Program-made: the position numbers and the translations under genes
Notes under the pieces: model-generated
Told to the model about the DNA's origin: nothing
Seen by the model: the letters and a program-made list of their open reading frames with translations, nothing else
The model's database searches: none
Part shown: positions 63,646-64,000 of the stretch, piece by piece
Numbering within the stretch: position 1 is the stretch's first letter
Layout of the letters: the number at the start of each line of letters is the position of its first letter
Assembly (NCBI GenBank): GCA_958450365.1
Contig: CAUEEP010000733.1
Span: forward strand, 62,001-126,000
Direction of reading: 5' to 3'
DNA: 64,000 nucleotides
Source: Mesorhabditis belari
Lineage: Eukaryota > Nematoda > Chromadorea > Rhabditida > Rhabditidae

Positions 63646-64000
63646 ATGGGGCCGAGCACGGTGGTGCTCTCTGTGCTCCTCATCGCCCTCACACCACATC
63701 TCGGTGATGCGTTACCCAATCCAACTATGGTAAGGAATTAACTATAGTAGCTATAAACCCTCTTTTATTAACAGTATAAAACGATACTCATGCAATTCAC
63801 TGCGAGTATTTTCCAGAGACTTTCTGATCTGCTAATTGATTTGAACTTAAACTCAGCATTCTTTGACTATAGAACTCTAGTTTAAAACTAGCTTATAATC
63901 TTTAAAAAAATTCCCAATCTTCTAGGTTCCACCCGGTACCTCATCTCTTACTTTCGTCTTCGACATCACCGGTTCAATGTTCGACGATTTGGAGCAAGTG
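63646..64000 (+). CDS. him-4: hemicentin-like extracellular matrix protein, N-terminus (partial)
   Basis: Exon 1 (63646-63729) encodes a secretory signal peptide, MGPSTVVLSVLLIALTPHLG then DALPNPTM. Exon 2 begins at 63926 after a CTTCTAG acceptor and runs off the window: VPPGTSSLTFVFDITGSMFD then DLEQV. This is the first strand and metal-ion-dependent adhesion site (DITGSM) of a von Willebrand A domain, in the form and position seen at the start of hemicentins (HIM-4 in C. elegans), giant immunoglobulin-repeat proteins of cell and tissue junctions. Only 53 residues are visible, so another secreted VWA protein is possible. The two exons join in phase. Confidence 0.7.

Overview
The window reads as nuclear DNA of a nematode, most likely a rhabditid (Caenorhabditis-like clade). 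It is AT-rich. Genes are cut by many introns, often only 40-60 bp, with GT donors and TTTCAG/TTTTAG acceptors. The genes that can be assembled (FUBP-like KH protein, cullin-3, Rpn13/ADRM1, a hemicentin N-terminus, a Cys-loop receptor, a rhodopsin-like GPCR) have close counterparts in nematodes. No prokaryotic operon, CRISPR array or complete rRNA/tRNA gene was seen. Exons were joined by hand from splice signals, reading phase and family similarity. Each full model closes in frame.

Layout. 1-4.5 kb: gene-poor, with tRNA-like SINEs and a 61-bp tandem repeat. 4.5-21.4 kb: a rearranged cluster of four copies of one TLC/LAG1-domain (ceramide-synthase-like) gene. Copy A (-, 10272-4572) and copy D (+, 18632-21336) each give an uninterrupted 275-residue protein. 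Copy B (-) is a decayed pseudogene lacking its last two exons. Copy C (-) is a three-exon fragment that forms a large inverted repeat with D. Introns of A and B carry mariner/Tc1-type elements and a palindromic MITE. 22.8-26.2 kb: a nicotinic-type ligand-gated channel subunit (+). 26.7-33.0 kb: a four-KH-domain FUBP-like RNA/ssDNA-binding protein (+). 34.5-37.9 kb: a ten-exon seven-helix receptor (-). 38-53 kb: about 15 kb with no host gene I can support, filled with foldback elements (one hAT-like with an 8-bp target duplication), MITEs, minisatellites, segmental duplications and a Merlin (IS1595/ISXO2-type) transposase remnant. 53.3-59.0 kb: cullin-3 (+). 59.5-61.3 kb: Rpn13/ADRM1 (-), tail-to-tail with cullin-3. 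From 63.6 kb: the first two exons of a hemicentin-like gene (+), running off the end.

Functional themes. Cullin-3 (E3 ligase scaffold) and Rpn13 (proteasomal ubiquitin receptor) are convergent neighbours in the same degradation pathway. Most of the novelty lies in genome dynamics: repeated inversion and duplication of the ceramide-synthase-like gene, inverted duplication of the GPCR start exon into its own intron, transposons sitting harmlessly in introns, and several TIR families that appear here in multiple copies.
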